DNA from: Watersipora subatra
Taxonomy: Eukaryota; Bryozoa; Gymnolaemata; Cheilostomatida; Watersiporidae
Direction of reading: 5' to 3'
Assembly (NCBI RefSeq): GCF_963576615.1
Contig: NC_088716.1
Coordinates: 3,658,001-3,722,000 of the forward strand
Length of the DNA: 64,000 nt
Shown here: positions 24,525 through 35,035 of the stretch, piece after piece
How positions within the stretch are numbered: position 1 is the first letter of the stretch
How the letters are laid out: the number at the start of each line of letters is the position of its first letter
Position numbers and translations under genes: made by a program
Notes under the pieces: generated by a model
What the model was told of the DNA's origin: nothing
Seen by the model: the letters and a program-made list of their open reading frames with translations, nothing else
The model's database searches: none

Positions 24525-25823
24525 CTATATTAGAAATACAAAAATCAAGATATGGCCATTCCGAACTTAAATACTTCATTGCGTACAGGACTGTCTTGTG
24601 AACCAGGCAAATGGATTAGTGCTACTTGAAATGTATGAGCAGGTAACATATATTTAACCCGTGATGTTCAGTTTGAGTTAAACAAATTAGAAAACTTGCT
24701 TCTATAAGTCTGTTGAGCAGCCAAAAAATTAAACTCAAAGCTAACATAATGTGCATGAATTAGCCAAATGGATGATATCGAAGCGAAGTTTAGTTAGTTG
24801 TGATAACGGTGCAAGTTATTGCCTTTTGCAGATTTATTGTGAAAATGAAACCGTGTGAAAATGGTTGAATGAAGGTCACAAAAATTTGAAGCTTTCTCAT
24901 TTCCTATTACGCATGAAAATCTAACAAGAACCACAAACAGTTGATACAAACCCTTACTCCTACGACCAAGTTATGACAGCCACACCGTGTACCAGTGTAA
25001 AGAAAACAAGCATGAACAAATAATACTAGCCAAGCAATCAGTAATCTTGACAGCAACGATGCAGTGGTGAAATAAATGTTGTTAATTACTTTTATGAAGA
25101 TGGGTGCCCCTAAATGGGCGATTAACTCGAAGTTGGAAGCTCTATGACGTGATATGGTTTTGTCGAAGGTGTGCTCTCCGTTGACACAAAAGCGTAGCTT
25201 TCAACACTTAGGGATGTACAAAATATTAGCTAAGTGATTGCAACACTTAAATCTGTGCACACTATTAGTTTAGGTGCAAATATATTTACAGCAGTTATTG
25301 AGTATACGCGCTCAATTTCCTTTCAACAAGGAATTTCGAAATATAGCGTTCGAAATAGGCTGCCGTAACTGCAGGTAAAAGTTAAATATTACCAGATTAT
25401 CGGTTTTTTGGCCTGCGCTCGCTACGATTTGGTAGATAAAATACTTTATTAGAAAGAGTTGTCTCCCTAATTTAGCCGCCTCAGTAAAATTCGGATTTTA
25501 ACATAGATCATAGGCTGCTGAACAACGACTATATACATTGTTATGCTTGTATATTACGACCCATTGAACTTAAAACCCATTTTTTTTGTTCAATGTTTTT
25601 AGTTCAATGGTTACGACCTTTTGCTCCCCTACAGTTCGTCACATAGCGGGAAAAGGATCCCATGATTGATAAGAAATACGGTAAAAGTGAACATACACTC
25701 TTATTATAGACTGCGACGCGAGCGGAGAGGCTTCAACAATTGACCGTAGTAATCATTTATCGTAAGGTAGTTTATTATCTGTCATTTCAGAACCTTTTTA
25801 TTTCATCAAGTTGTTGCTTGAAA
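24525..25823. other. Probable PRPF38B 5' region
   Basis: It should contain the first exon and promoter of PRPF38B on the minus strand. I could not pick a start exon with confidence; an in-frame ATG at 24579 exists just before the acceptor, but using it would require ignoring that acceptor. Confidence 0.4.
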
Positions 25824-25863
25824 CAATGATATACAGCCCCCACAGGGAGGCTGTATATCATTG
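25824..25863. repeat. Short perfect foldback
   Basis: CAATGATATACAGCC and its complement enclose a 10-base loop. The sequence resembles the ends of the 52666 element and may be its extreme deletion product. Confidence 0.7.
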
Positions 25864-26147
25864 CTTCAACCTAAATGTTTTTGGACAAGAGATAGTTGAC
25901 GTGATATGTTTATAATTAAATTAAATGATATTATACTCAAAAACATAGATAGATATCTAGTACATATATAGTTTTTAAAGTTATATTTTGGGCTATTGAA
26001 AATAATGACTTGTTCCGGATGTGTTCAATGTTCATCACCCAGCAATATGGATATGTGGTGCAGAATATGGATAGTCCAGACCTTCAATAGCCTGATTATA
26101 TGATGGTGACTTGGCTGTGTCTTTTATTATTCATTATGTGTTATTTA

Positions 26148-27250
26148 CAGGGTTGGTTTGATATATATCGCTTGATATACGTATATCATCGATATATATC
26201 GCCGATAGATATGATATTTTTGGGTCAAAAATCGATATTTTTGAAAAATATCCATTTTATCATTCCGTTTTCACCTTACAACTATTGCTAACAGTCTAAA
26301 AAGCTAAATAATATATAAAATCATCAAATACTTGCATAGGGGCCTATTAGGCTTACCCAACACAGACAAACAAAGACAGCCAGACCAAGGAGGTGACATT
26401 GGCTAGACCAATTAGTGTTTGAGTTGAGAAGAGTTTTTCAGATCTAAATTGTATTCCTTCATCCCAGTGCTATCTCCCTAACCTGATTATCTCGTCTCAT
26501 GTTAAACTGTTATATTTTATTGCCTTACTTGAAGACCAGCCTGCTAAAAACCCTTTGAACTTCATAACCCATGATTTTGAATTGAACAATCTGACACCCA
26601 GAAACAGAATTGTAAGCACATTACACTGACTCACTGAGATGACAGAGTAACTCATCTCATCATTTTCTGTAAAAATCTTTCAATGAATAGCTTCAAAAGA
26701 TTATGGCTCAGTATAAAACCTATGAATATGATGATGTAACTCTGACTGCTAGTGTTGAGTGTGTGTTTTTATCATGTAGACTGGTTCACAGCAAGTTGAG
26801 AAATTGTCTCGGTGTGGTGAAGGCTGGCAAGCTAGTGTTTGTTTACAAATACCTAAACTAGACAAAAGTAGACATTAAAACATGCATGGATAATCATAGT
26901 GTGTATTTACTATTTGCACTATTTTGTTTGCACTTTGCATTCATGTCATTATTTCCAATCCAATGTTTGACGAAAATTTTCATATTTATAAATATTATTG
27001 ATATACTAGGCCTACAATAAATCAAGTGTTTGGTATTAAACATTGCTGACTGGTCCCATACAACCTATGAAATACATCAATCACAATGTAAACGCCATGC
27101 AAGTTCAATATAGCTTTAAATTTTTTTCAAAAATGTCATTCGTTTAAAAAATATCATAAATATCAATAATTATCAGAAATATCAATAAATATCACGATAT
27201 ATATCAGTGAAATGATATTTTTAAAAATATCGATATTTTTGCCAACCCTG
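26148..27250. mobile_element. hAT-type element, 1103 bp
   Basis: Begins CAGGGTTGG and ends CCAACCCTG, with many GATATATATCG and ATATCGATATTTTT motifs inside both ends. A perfect 8-bp duplication GTTATTTA flanks it (26140-26147 and 27251-27258). No transposase. Confidence 0.92.
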
Positions 27251-27655
27251 GTTATTTATACTGGCTGGTAACTTTTCCAATACCTATCGCTCATACGTAA
27301 AGTGTGATATTACCATTACCAGTTGAGATACCAGGGATTATTTGCTTTATTACTGTCAACTTGGCTTTTTATAATAGTTTACAACAAAGGATATAATGGT
27401 TAATTGCGTTAAGTATAATACATAATAGTTGAATATAATAGGTATTGTCTTACACACAAAGAGAATAGAAAAGAGCGGGAAATATGATTACTAGGGGTGT
27501 ATAAAAATGGGAACGTAGTTAAACGTATGAAATACACTCGATTTGTCCTGAATTAAATTATAAGCTAGAGTAAACCCATCACAGATTTTTAACTTGTGTA
27601 ATAGCTGTCAAGAATGACAATTTTACCTTGTTTGGTTTATATTAGTATCAGTTGG

Positions 27656-27690
27656 CAAGTATTAGTTGTTCTTCCAACAACTAATACTTG
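27656..27690. repeat. Perfect hairpin with 15-bp arms
   Basis: CAAGTATTAGTTGTT, five bases, then its exact complement. No flanking duplication noticed. Confidence 0.85.
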
Positions 27691-28651
27691 ACAGGGGATG
27701 AAACATAGTATTCGGTATGTACTAATTTATTTAGATAACTATTTATATATATTACTATTGTGTGAATTTAGACTTTGTAGTAATGATCTACTGACATCAA
27801 TCAGTAAGTAGTATGTTGTGAGTGGGAAACGTTTATATGGCATCCCACAAACAGCGGATGGATTAAATACTATTTTATCTAAGCTAGCAGCTTCTAACGC
27901 AATCTAGTCGCAAAGAACTTATTGAAATCTCTGAGACCGTGCACTGTCTGGCCTCAACAAAAAATTCTCCAATCATCGCAATGGTGTAATAACTATCCAC
28001 GCAAATCAATTATCACTGACACATCTTTTAGCATTCATGATTTGGTAGCTACCAACAGAGCCATGTCAAAGCCAAATCAAAAGCAGATAGTCGCAGCGAA
28101 GACAACAAAAGCATCATAGATAAATATAAATAAACTTTTTAATTAAATTAATTTTGAAATTAATTTTGAAATTAATTTAAAGAGCATGAATATTGCTACG
28201 TAAGCGCATATAATCATTGAAAACAATTGATAGCTTCTTGAAAAGAGTATGTACTAGGAATTTGCAAGCGAAAATACAAAGTGAGATCTATATTACAGCA
28301 AAATCAAATAACTGTGACTGGACTACATTGAGCGAAACACTAAAAAGTTATGGACAAACACATTTTGTAGAATTGTTGATTTGTAACATCTTGTGTATAT
28401 TTCATAGCATTTTATTACTGTAGGTAACATAGATAACGGTAGCGTAAGGTAACGTTAGGTAAGATATCCCAAGAGCTTGTTTTATTGTATCATTAGTTTG
28501 AGTAGCATATGACTGTTATATAGAAGCTTTAGAAATATCTGTGTAATAGGCTGGTTAATTGTGGAAATTATTATATAGTTTTACTAGTAATTTACTAGTA
28601 ATGGTTCCTTGCACAATTTTGTGAATTTCTGCAAGTTCATCACTCATTGTC
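27691..28651. other. Intergenic, nothing recognised
   Basis: AT-rich. Two short open frames (27922-28119 and 28217-28423) have no recognisable product and no splice context. Confidence 0.4.
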
Positions 28652-28789
28652 GGGATTACCAGGTCCCAAGTCACGGGATTACCAGGTCCCAAGTCACGGG
28701 ATTACCAGGTCCCAAGTCACGGGATTACCAGGTCCCAAGTCACGGGATTACCAGGTCCCAAGTCACGGGATTACCAGGTCCCAAGTCAC
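28652..28789. repeat. 23-bp minisatellite, 6 copies
   Basis: Unit GGGATTACCAGGTCCCAAGT plus CAC, almost perfect. Confidence 0.96.
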
Positions 28790-28871
28790 TCAACCGCAAA
28801 GCTTTTAAGCTATGGGTCTGTTAAAGAGTAATATTGAAGAAAAATATGTGGTCAAAGGTGAACAAGAGAGA

Positions 28872-28894
28872 ACCAAGCAACATGACCAATGACA

Positions 28895-28978
<84 letters not shown>

Positions 28979-29001
28979 TGTCATTGGTCAAGTTGCTTGG
29001 T
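28872..29001. repeat. (TA)n flanked by inverted arms
   Basis: ACCAAGCAACATGACCAATG and CAGC on the left, then about 39 TA units, then the complement ending TTGCTTGGT on the right. The whole 130 bp is one near-perfect palindrome. Confidence 0.9.
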
Positions 29002-29049
29002 CATATATATATATATATACATACATATATATATATATATATAAATTTG

Positions 29050-29617
29050 TTTCTTCACCCCGATTAACCCGTATGAGTGGTAAATTCTGCTCTAACTCGA
29101 GTCTCCTACCAGAGACCTGGGAGTTTGAGCACTCGCCTCAAGATCTTAGCTGTTCCCAATAGCGCACTTTTCTGCAATTCACCTGAGTTGATTGTTGTTG
29201 GTATTTGGGCAAGCCACATTTTATGCGCCGGTGTTATTGCACCCAGTGCCCCAATGACTACTGGAATTACAGTTGTTCTTACATTCCAGCATTTTTCAAT
29301 CTCTTCTCCAAGAGGGAGATATTTCTCTACCTTTTCTTTTTCTTTGCTGGCTATATTGTAGTCATTGGGTACTGCTATATCTATTATAGTAGCCCTCTTG
29401 TTCTCCTTGTCTACCACCACAATATCTGGTTGGTTTGCTAGGACATGCTTGTCAGTTCGGATGTAGAAGTCCCAGAGGGTCTTAGCGTGGTCATTTTCAT
29501 TGACCTTACCAGGAGCTTCCCACCAGTGTTGTGGTTTATTAGGGCCATACTCATCACATAGACTTCTATACACAACACCTGCGACATGATTATGCCGCTC
29601 AGTGTATGCGTTTCCTG
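29050..29617 (-). mobile_element. LINE 3' end (restriction-like endonuclease type), 5' truncated
   Basis: The C-terminus and short 3' UTR of a LINE, cut off at its 5' side by a TA microsatellite (29618-29642) and followed on its 3' side by another TA tract (29005-29043). This is the form expected of a 5'-truncated insertion into a TA repeat. Confidence 0.85.
29106..29617 (-). CDS. LINE restriction-like endonuclease domain, C-terminal fragment
   Basis: The frame reads [45 protein letters not shown] and [17 protein letters not shown], then [17 protein letters not shown] and [14 protein letters not shown]. The PDIVVVD and IIDIAVP blocks are the PD-(D/E)xK nuclease signature found after the reverse transcriptase in R2/NeSL/Hero-like LINEs, where it nicks the target DNA. 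The frame is unbroken to its stop, so this insertion is fairly young. Only the last 170 residues remain. It is probably the same broad group as the LINE at 1-1255, but the two pieces do not overlap, so this cannot be tested here. Confidence 0.85.
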
Positions 29618-29642
29618 ATATATATATATATATATATATATA

Positions 29643-30765
29643 CAGTCAAACATGGATAACTCGTCCACGGATAGCTCGAACACATGGTTAATTCGAACAT
29701 TTCCTTTGGTCCGTTCCCACGTAATGATAAATTGCTATAGATAACTCGAACTCAACACTGTTAATTCGAACTGTTTTTTTGCCCAACAGCTACCGAAACG
29801 GTTGTTTTCGCTTTATAAAATCACTTTATTCAAAGCCATAGAGGTAAACTCCATCTTTTCGTAATTCATAAGCGTCGTTATTACCACCATCGGCAAAATA
29901 TTTTTGTCAACGACTTTTCTAAAAGTTTGGTGAAATTTGATTTATACTGCGATACGATGAATAGCACGGGCTAGCCGGGTCACGCGTGCAAGAATTTTCG
30001 CCACGCACATACAAAACAAAAATCGCATGTTGTTTTGTATGTGCGTGGCGAAAATCCTTGAGTGCGTGACTCGGCTAGCCCGTGATGAATAGTTTTCCGA
30101 CGTTGATTCCGTGTTGAATCAACGTCGGAATGTTGAATGTTTAAAACGTCTTTAAAAAAATGTTGTAATTAAACGTACACGTTGTCTGAGCTACAAAAAA
30201 CTATTCATCGTTTGACCTAAACACAGAATACGTGTGTACATTCAATAAGTATCTATTAAAAAAGCGTGAGTGATATAGAATGTACCGTAAAACCTCGTAA
30301 AACTTCTAATTGAACTACCGCGGAGTGTTGCTCTTAACGAATCCCAGGTAAAGTAAGGTAATCTGCATAAACTTCAAGAAAAAACGGCAAAATTGATCGT
30401 GGGTAAAACCCCAAAAGAAAAAAATGTCTTTTCTTTTGAGCATTTCAACAACGATCAAGTTTTGCCAATGTCAATCTGAAAAACGTCCTGGCAATAACAT
30501 CACCTCAAACAACAAACCAATCTCAAGTGATAGAAAAATCTCTATACTTTTTCATGAAAACGTTTTAAACTTGACATTAGAAGCATTTAATTTGAAACAA
30601 GCCATTTGTGCTTTTGATTTATATTATAGTTTGTATATGTACATGTATCTACTAATAAATAAGTAAATATATGGACTTGTGACAGTGCTCTGATAACTTG
30701 AATGCTCTGATAATTCGAACACTTTTGCTCGGTCCCTTGAAGTTCGAGTTATCCATGTTTGACTG
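29643..30765 (+). mobile_element. TA-target element, copy 2
   Basis: Termini CAGTCAAACATGGATAACTC and GAGTTATCCATGTTTGACTG with TA on both sides; it sits in a TA microsatellite. Length 1123. Nearly identical to the copies at 42565 and 55544, so it moved recently. A 75-80 residue open frame (30424-30666) recurs in all copies but resembles no transposase; its DNA is a diverged half of the long-TIR family at 4455. It needs a transposase from elsewhere. Confidence 0.92.
29965..30084. mobile_element. 120-bp foldback nested in the TA-target element, with its own 8-bp duplication
   Basis: Arms of about 54 bp start CACGGGCTAGCC and end GGCTAGCCCGTG. ATGAATAG lies directly on both sides (29957-29964 and 30085-30092), as for a hAT-like insertion. 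The same hairpin is in all four copies, so it entered their common ancestor. A second perfect hairpin with 15-bp arms (TTCCGACGTTGATTC) follows at 30095-30130. Confidence 0.85.
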
Positions 30766-30780
30766 TATATATATACTCAT

Positions 30781-30826
30781 GCTACAGACAGTACTGTTTC
30801 GGCTATTGAAGCCTCATCAGTGCAGC
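30781..30826 (-). ncRNA. Type I hammerhead ribozyme, copy 1
   Basis: Minus-strand parts in order: stem I strand GCTGCA, core CTGATGA, stem II GGCT-TCAAT-AGCC, core GAAA, stem III CAG-TA-CTG, cleavage triplet GTC, stem I strand TGTAGC. Stem I pairs over 6 bp with one G-U. All catalytic core residues match the consensus. Predicted cleavage is after the C of GTC, between 30787 and 30786. The 3-bp stem III with a 2-base loop is typical of forms that cut best as dimers. Confidence 0.9.
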
Positions 30827-31039
30827 TCACAGCTTAGGCAAGGGACACAAATCCCATTACCAATGAGAGTTGACTTCCTGTCACGAAACAACTAAGTTGC
30901 CTCGCAGACTTTAAGAAAGTCAATGTGCTGGCACCAGAATGCTCAAATCACAAAAGTGATGAGCTTTGCACAAAGGCTAATAGTGCCGCACCTCTCACAG
31001 AGTGCTCAACCAAACCGAAGTAAGGGAGCATATACTCAT

Positions 31040-31085
31040 GCTACAGACAGTACTGTTTCGGCTATTGAAGCCTCATCAGTGCAGC
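31040..31085 (-). ncRNA. Type I hammerhead ribozyme, copy 2
   Basis: Identical to the copy at 30781 over all 46 bases, exactly 259 bp away. Predicted cleavage lies between 31046 and 31045. Cutting at both sites would release a 259-nt monomer from a minus-strand transcript. Confidence 0.9.
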
Positions 31086-31272
31086 TCAGAGCTTAGGCAA
31101 GGGACACAAATCCCATTACCAATGAGAGTTGACTTCCTGCCACGAAATAACTAAGTTGCCTCGCAGACTTTAAGAAAGTCAATGTGCTGGCACCAGAGTG
31201 CTCAAATCACAAAAGTGATGAGCTTTGCATATATATATATATATATATATCTACTATATATATATATATATA

Positions 31273-32229
31273 TATCTACTATATAAACGGCAATCGTTGT
31301 GTGTGTGTGTGTGAGTGTCCGCCTTATAGAGTACCGTACTTTTCCGACTATTAGCCGCTACTAGGTATCTAGGGCGCGTTAACGGGATTCTCCGGTTATT
31401 GCGCCTCATAACCTATTCATCGTTTGCCGTTTTCACCCCAAAATGACGTAATAATGACAACTACGGCTTTCTTTTAGCTACATGACACGCGATGCTTTTT
31501 TGTCCTCGAAGTATTAGGGCTAATTTGTTTTCGGCAAAACGATATCGACAATAGACTCTCTCGATATTAGAATTTGGCGACTAAGTTTTATTAATTCTAT
31601 GAAACACGATGCCGTTTTTGTGAACCTCTATTTCTGGCTTTTCTTAAGGTTCAATTGCTAAATCGCTGTTAAGGTCACTACTTTTCACGCGGACAATAAT
31701 GTATTATCTCGAGTAGGAGTAACATCTATATTCTCTCACCTTCGATCAGACAAAGACACTACAACAATTTACTTTTACATAACATATCGTTGTAGCAGTA
31801 TCGTCGTATTCAGAGTTTTGGTGGATATCTGTTGGTGGAACAGTAACTTTTTTATACACACTTATGCAAGAATTGTTATTATTAATTCAACATATTCACG
31901 AATGTTATTTTGTTTTCTCAGTTTGTATCATTACCGAATCATCTCATATTGTAATCGTAGCAAAACAGACTCGATTTAGCTATTACTTGCTAATTATTTC
32001 ACTGTTACATCTAAACCCTTTATAGACGTTTTATTTTTAAAGATTATTTGACCTGCACGAAACCTTTTTTGTCATTATATGAAGTTTAAAAGTAGTTTGA
32101 CAAAGTAAATTTGAAACCCTTCACAGTTGTTTTAGGTAAAATGGCAAATGTTGTTATATGTTAAATACAAATCAATTTTTTGTTCAGTGTTTTTTTTATT
32201 ACCCGGGCAACGCTGGGTTGTACAGCTAG
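31273..32229 (+). mobile_element. Non-autonomous Helitron
   Basis: Starts TCTACTATATAAACGGCAAT followed by a GT-rich run. It ends with a small hairpin (ACCCGGGCAACGCTGGGT) about 7 bases before CTAG, the layout of Helitron 5' and 3' ends. The base after CTAG is A rather than the expected T. Its 3' half is similar to 34330-34784. Confidence 0.65.
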
Positions 32230-32621
32230 ATGTATTAGCTTACACACCTTTCCTGTTAAATCTAACCAGTTGGTTTTTCGTAATTATTTTCACATTTTAC
32301 AACAAACATTTGTAAGATTGCTGTAAGATTTATCGTGCAAGATTGCAAGTATCAGTTATTCTCCACTATCTTATATTTACATACATTTACATATATAGTA
32401 GATATTTAAATTCTCTTATCTCCACTACTTAATAACGTTGGATTTGCCGCTGTTCGTGATAGTGGGTCATGTTCATTTCCTTCAGCAGCCGAGTTACTAA
32501 TTTTTTTCCAGCTACGAGTAGGCCTACTGTAACTTACTATTACAGAACTTTCACGAGTACTCCGAGCGTTGTGATACGCTATTGTGAAAAGAGAGCAGCT
32601 GCTATCGACTTACTGTCACCC

Positions 32622-32741
32622 TGCATCAGCCATGACCAGCTATACGTCGCCTGCTCAAAAGTAGGCACACGCCGAAAACTGTTTCTTCATACGCCCGACA
32701 GAAAAACCAAAAATGTTGTCTATCAGCATGTGTTGCGTTGA
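32622..32741 (+). pseudogene. Helitron helicase C-terminal remnant
   Basis: The frame reads CISHDQLYVACSKVGTRRKL and TKNVVYQHVLR before a stop. The block SHxQLYVACSRVG is motif VI of Pif1-type helicases in Helitrons, and TxNVVYxxVL is the usual Helitron tail. Upstream helicase motifs are absent. Confidence 0.75.
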
Positions 32742-32744
32742 ACT

Positions 32745-33329
32745 AAGGGAGAGAGAGAGGGAGAGAAAGAGAGAGAGGGAGAGCGAGGAGGGGAGGGGGT
32801 AGAGAGAAGGGGGAGAGGGAGAGCGAGGAAGAGAGGGGGGGAGAGAGAGAGAGGGAGAGAGAGAGGGGAGGGAGAGAGGGGAGGGAGAGACGGAGAGAGA
32901 GAGGGAGGGGGGAGAGAGAGGGAGAGAGAGGGAGAGAGAGGGGAGAGGGGGAGAGAGAGGGAGAGGGGGAAGAGGGAGGGAGGGAGAGAGGGGAGAGACG
33001 GAGAGAGGGGAAAGAGGGAGAGAAGGAGAGAGAGAGGGAGAGGGAGAGAGGGGAGGGAGGGAGAGAAGGAGAGAGAGAGCGAGGAGGAGAGGGAGGGGGA
33101 GAGAGAGAGAGGGGAGAGACGGAGAGAGGGGAGAGACGGAGAGAGGGAGAGAGAGGGGGAAGAGGGAGGGAGAGGGGAGAGACGGAGGGAGGGGAAAGAG
33201 GGAGAGAAGGAGAGGGAGAGCGAGGAGGAGAGGGGGGGGGGAGAGAAAGAGGGAGAGAAAGAGGGAGGGAGAGAGAGAGAGGAAAAAGAGGGAGAAGGAG
33301 AGAGGGGAAAGAGGGAGAGATGGAGATGT
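32745..33329. repeat. Polypurine tract of about 585 bp
   Basis: Almost pure G and A on the plus strand, as irregular GAGAGG and GGGAGA units. Two long minus-strand frames made of Ser, Pro and Leu are artefacts of it. Confidence 0.97.
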
Positions 33330-33427
33330 AACTGCATATTTGGAGTTGTTTTACAGTATGAAAGACAACTCTCAATAAACCTTATGCTGCGCGTGAATCT
33401 ATTCCTGTAGACGGGTAATGCAGCTAG

Positions 33428-34012
33428 TATATATATATATATATGCTGTCATATACATGTATATATATATGTCAGCAAGTATATCAATTGAGCGAAGGAC
33501 AAACCCAAGGACTACAAGAAAAAGCTTAGCAGGTTTACAAGGATCTAGAACAATGAGTAGCTACAGTTCATCCGTAGGTGAACAGCCTTGGCATTCAGAA
33601 ATTCATCTTATTGAAGAAGGCTGACAAGATACATAGCGTCCTTGACAGAATTTTTCCTGGGTTATAAAACAACATGCTATAATGAGACATTGAAATGTAC
33701 TCGACTCATGTCAGAGAGTTGTTATTTTAACCTCATTATAATTACACAGTTTTACCTATGAACGATAATTGGTGATCCACAACTTTTATGGCCAATGTTA
33801 TTCTTTCATTTATACTATCTTCACAGAATTCTGCGCCTTTTAATATCGAGTATTTTCAACAATGAACAAGGAAGTTCAATTTGTATGTCATAGGGAGAAT
33901 TTGATTAGATTCATTTGACTGATCTGCATGTACATGTATATAAATCTTAGAGTTGTTCATCCGTCCAGTTATAATGATAAAGTTTTAATAATGAAAAAAA
34001 CCTCTTCTCAGA
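33428..34012. other. Intergenic, nothing firm
   Basis: TA microsatellite at 33429-33444, then a short open frame (33478-33624) without known match. Confidence 0.4.
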
Positions 34013-34090
34013 GGATTTGAACCCGCGACGGCTTCAACTGTAAGCTCACAAACATGCACACCTAACCACAAGGCTAAGTCATTCTTATGA
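34013..34090 (-). mobile_element. tRNA-derived sequence (SINE head or tRNA pseudogene)
   Basis: The minus strand has TTAGCCTTGTGGTTAGGTGT as an A-box region and GGGTTCAAATCC as a B box at tRNA spacing. The cloverleaf is not clean. Confidence 0.5.
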
Positions 34091-34329
34091 CTAATGCTGT
34101 CTTATCTGTGGTATCGTTATAGCGATTGCAGGTTACAAGCTAAATATATATATATGTATTTTTTATCAATAATAATTAATATTAATATTATTTTATATTA
34201 ATATTATTTTTAGCATTTGTTTTTATTTTAAATTTTTTTAACAAGTTCTTTCAAATCCAATACCTATTTGTTTAATTTGTAATTTTCAAATGTGCTATTT
34301 TAAATGTCCTGTTACACTCCTATTTCCGG

Positions 34330-34784
34330 TTTCTCTCAAGGCAATTGCTAAACCTACAATCTACCCTTGCAGGCTTCACTACTACACATTTGTAACAGTA
34401 TCGAGAGGTATCAGCATCGAGAGTAACTGGTAGCATTGTATTCAAAGCTTTGATAGATAGCTTATAGTACAACAGTAACTTTTTTACACACACACTTCTA
34501 TGTACTGATTGCTCGTAATATTTGTATCAGTATCTAATCATTTTTCATAGTAATCATTGTAGCAAAATGGACTATCTAGCCATTACTTGCTAATTGTTTC
34601 ACATGTAAACACCTTAAAACCTTTACAGTTGTCTTATTTTTTCATTTTATTTGAACTGCCCGAAACACCTTTCTTTCTTATGCTGGAGGTTTAAAAGTTA
34701 GAATGATAAAGGTTGTATATATGTTAAATAAATTTCTTTCGGAAGACTCTTTTATTACCTTGGCAACGCTGGGCATTCATTTAG
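34330..34784 (+). mobile_element. Helitron 3' end remnant
   Basis: Similar over about 450 bp to 31640-32229, including TTACTTGCTAATT, GCCCGAAAC and TTGGCAACGCTGGGC near the end. Terminus eroded. Confidence 0.5.
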
Positions 34785-35035
34785 TCTTTACTATAATAAG
34801 AGTCGGTTCGTTTGTCCGAAGATACAGTCATATATTGGGATAATAAATCACTTCGTATAGAATTCAAACTCGCAACATTTGGCCTAGCTATCTGACACTC
34901 TAACATTTGGGCTAATCATCCGCCTTTTCGCATTTTAGAATATTTTTCTGCACATCTTATTCTCTGTGTTCTATCGACACACCTGACAATCTCTCACGGC
35001 GAACTAGACTGTACGGAGTACTAGTTAGTATGGTA
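34779..35035 (+). mobile_element. Helitron 5' end remnant
   Basis: Starts TCTTTACTATAATAAGAGTC and shares its later part (TTATTCTCTG, ACTAGACT) with 46083-46320. Both look like 5' ends of one Helitron family. Confidence 0.45.

Larger units (their letters stand above)
30770..31228 (-). mobile_element. Retrozyme-like tandem repeat, about 1.8 units of 259 bp
   Basis: 30781-31039 and 31040-31228 are direct copies that differ at only a few bases. The second is cut short and both ends meet TA microsatellites. Each unit carries one hammerhead ribozyme on the minus strand. Small tandem elements of this size with a short-stem-III type I hammerhead are known from animals as retrozymes, which give circular RNAs and are thought to be moved by Penelope-like enzymes. 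No protein frame is present, as expected. Confidence 0.8.
32230..33427 (+). mobile_element. 3' part of a Helitron with helicase remnant
   Basis: Contains the C-terminal end of a Helitron Pif1-like helicase (32622-32741), a long polypurine tract, and an end GACGGGTAATGCAGCTAG followed by T, as expected for a Helitron 3' terminus. The 5' part is missing; the element at 31273 may have landed in it. Confidence 0.6.

Noticed and set aside
30424-30666. Repeated 80-90 residue frame in the TA-target elements as a transposase
   Set aside because: Too short, no DDE or helix-turn-helix signature, and the similarity between copies is explained by recent common origin.
32723-33375. Two frames above 200 codons made of Ser, Pro and Leu
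   Set aside because: Complement of the polypurine tract.
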